Source: Rhodobiaceae bacterium UBA6963
GTDB taxonomy: Bacteria; Pseudomonadota; Alphaproteobacteria; RS24
Reading direction: 5' to 3'
Assembly (NCBI GenBank): GCA_002450335.1
Contig: DJZB01000013.1
Location: forward strand, 1-7,101
DNA: 7,101 nt
A program made the position numbers and the translations under genes. Positions 6,328 to 7,101 of the stretch are shown here, piece after piece; within the stretch, counting starts at the first letter, position 1; every line of letters begins with the position of its first letter. Below the pieces are notes generated by a model. The model did not search any database. It saw nothing but the letters and a program-made list of their open reading frames with translations, and was not told the DNA's origin.

Positions 6328-6978
6328 ATGAAATTTTTTGTTGATACAGCCGATATCGGAGAAATTAACGAATTAAATACAGCCGGTCTGATTGATGGTG
6401 TCACAACCAACCCCTCTTTGATTAAAAAAGCCGGACGGGATTTTAAGGAAATCATCGCAGAAATCTGTAAAGTCACAGATGGCGATGTCAGCGCCGAAGT
6501 TATTGCGATTGACCAGCAAAATATGATTGAGCAAGGCAAAGTCCTGGCCAAAGTCGCCAATAACGTCGTCGTAAAATTACCTCTGACCGGCGACGGCTTG
6601 AAGGCCTGCCGTGCATTAACAGCAGAGGGCATTAAAACAAATGTCACTCTATGTTTCTCTGCTAATCAAGGTCTGCTGGCTGCCAAAGCAGGCGCAACCT
6701 ATATCTCACCTTTTATCGGGCGAATTGATGATATCCATACGGATGGCATGGAACTGATTAATCACCTGCGTATCATTTATGATAATTACGATTTTGACAC
6801 TCAAATCCTTGCCGCCTCCATCCGTACCCCGCTTCATGTCAGGGACTCGGCGCTTTATGGTGCCGATGTTGCAACCGTTCCACCTGCCGTATTATGGGGC
6901 CTCCTCAACCACCCGCTCACTGCAAAAGGGCTGGATCAATTTGTCGAAGACGCTAAGGCCGCCGATATAAAAATATAA
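6328..6978 (+). CDS. tal: Transaldolase, short subfamily (TalC/FSA-like fold)
   Basis: This cytoplasmic pentose-phosphate enzyme transfers the dihydroxyacetone unit between sedoheptulose-7-phosphate and glyceraldehyde-3-phosphate (EC 2.2.1.2). The 216-residue length is that of the small transaldolase/fructose-6-phosphate aldolase class-I barrel. Visible features are D6 in FVDTAD, VTTNPS (25-30), the Schiff-base K83 in VVVKLPLT, and SPFIGRIDD (127-135). Two positions separate transaldolases from E. coli FsaA: E57 in SAEVIA (Gln59 in FsaA) and F129 in SPFIGR (Tyr131 in FsaA). Both here are transaldolase-type, so an 'fsa' name would be misleading. The ATG is preceded by AGAGGAG with a 6-base spacing, a strong ribosome site. 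It diverges from the dipeptidase and is followed after 74 bp by typA. The family is certain; transaldolase over aldolase is well supported by residues but not tested. Confidence 0.95.
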   Translation: MKFFVDTADIGEINELNTAGLIDGVTTNPSLIKKAGRDFKEIIAEICKVTDGDVSAEVIAIDQQNMIEQGKVLAKVANNVVVKLPLTGDGLKACRALTAEGIKTNVTLCFSANQGLLAAKAGATYISPFIGRIDDIHTDGMELINHLRIIYDNYDFDTQILAASIRTPLHVRDSALYGADVATVPPAVLWGLLNHPLTAKGLDQFVEDAKAADIKI

Positions 6979-6991
6979 AAACCGAGTTTCT

Positions 6992-7014
6992 GCTTCCCTC
7001 ACAGGGCAAGAAGC
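6992..7014 (+). other. Small hairpin between the transaldolase and typA genes
   Basis: GCTTC CCT (6992-6999) pairs with AGG (7003-7005) and GAAGC (7010-7014), with a 3-base loop and a 4-base bulge. No T-run follows, so it does not look like an intrinsic terminator. It may be an mRNA 3'-end or processing structure, or chance. Confidence 0.3.
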
Positions 7015-7052
7015 GATAGAAGCCGGATAACTCCAATTATTGAGGTTCTCTT

Positions 7053-7101
7053 ATGACCGCCACTCCGGCGCAAAATCTGCGCAATATTGCCATCATTGCC
7101 C
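7053..7101 (+). CDS. typA: GTP-binding protein TypA/BipA, first 16 codons only
   Basis: TypA/BipA is a translation-factor-like GTPase that binds the 70S/50S ribosome and is needed for growth under stress, including cold. Only the start is visible: MTATPAQNLRNIAIIA, running off the right edge just before where the P-loop (AHVDHGKT) should begin. NLRNIAIIA is the conserved lead-in of TypA; LepA has a different one (IRNFSIIAH). The ATG has GAGG at 7042-7045 with a 7-base spacing, which supports this start over an internal one. It lies 74 bp after the transaldolase in the same direction, with no clear terminator between, so co-transcription is possible. The call rests on a short stretch, so the identity is likely rather than certain. 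Confidence 0.8.
   Translation, partial: MTATPAQNLRNIAIIA

Noticed and set aside
6294..6647. A 117-codon minus-strand frame over the start of the transaldolase
   Set aside because: It covers the transaldolase ribosome site and conserved N-terminus on the opposite strand and has no features of its own.
6992..7014. Intrinsic terminator after the transaldolase
   Set aside because: The hairpin has a bulged stem and no T-run behind it.
7053..7101. LepA (EF4) instead of TypA for the partial gene at the right edge
   Set aside because: LepA starts with an IRNFSIIAH-like lead-in; NLRNIAIIA fits TypA.
1..7101. CRISPR array, insertion sequence, tRNA or defence system
   Set aside because: I found no spaced direct repeats, transposase-like frame, terminal inverted repeats or tRNA-like cloverleaf; nearly all the sequence is explained by ordinary genes.

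Overview
The window looks like bacterial chromosome, most likely from a marine-type alphaproteobacterium of moderate GC (roughly mid-40s to 50 % by eye). That assignment is inference, resting on gene content: an ETHE1-like persulfide dioxygenase next to split YeeE/YedE permease halves and a SulP carrier, a Tat-exported amidase, a lipoprotein M19 dipeptidase, and a short subfamily-3 transaldolase. There is no rRNA, tRNA, insertion sequence, CRISPR array or phage gene.

Layout, read by transcription. From about 6174 down to position 1 everything runs on the minus strand: a predicted lipoprotein membrane dipeptidase (4897-6174); a 114-bp AT-rich gap; a Tat-signal amidase starting at TTG (3274-4782); two tightly coupled YeeE/YedE half-permeases (2800-3249 and 2387-2800); a 73-bp gap with a possible promoter; a persulfide dioxygenase-like metallo-beta-lactamase protein (1420-2313); and a SulP anion transporter (1400 to beyond the left edge). 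On the plus strand, divergent from the dipeptidase, are a transaldolase (6328-6978) and the first 16 codons of typA/bipA (7053 to beyond the right edge).

How the genes fit together. The left 3.2 kb is a coherent sulfur module. A two-subunit YeeE/YedE permease would bring in a reduced sulfur species, as its thiosulfate-transporting relatives do. The dioxygenase would oxidise glutathione persulfide to sulfite, and the SulP carrier would move the resulting sulfur oxyanion. No SQR, rhodanese or ArsR-type repressor (BigR/SqrR) lies in the window, so the module is either incomplete here or continues past the left edge. The amidase and dipeptidase are both predicted to work in the cell envelope on amide or peptide bonds. 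The amidase ends only 24 bp before the first permease gene, so co-transcription with the sulfur genes is possible. The right side is housekeeping: pentose-phosphate carbon shuffling and a ribosome-associated GTPase.

I do not see a clearly undescribed system. The most interesting points are the composition of the sulfur cluster, the possible leaderless promoter in front of the dioxygenase, the amidase-sulfur linkage, and active-site residues that mark the small aldolase as a transaldolase rather than a fructose-6-phosphate aldolase.
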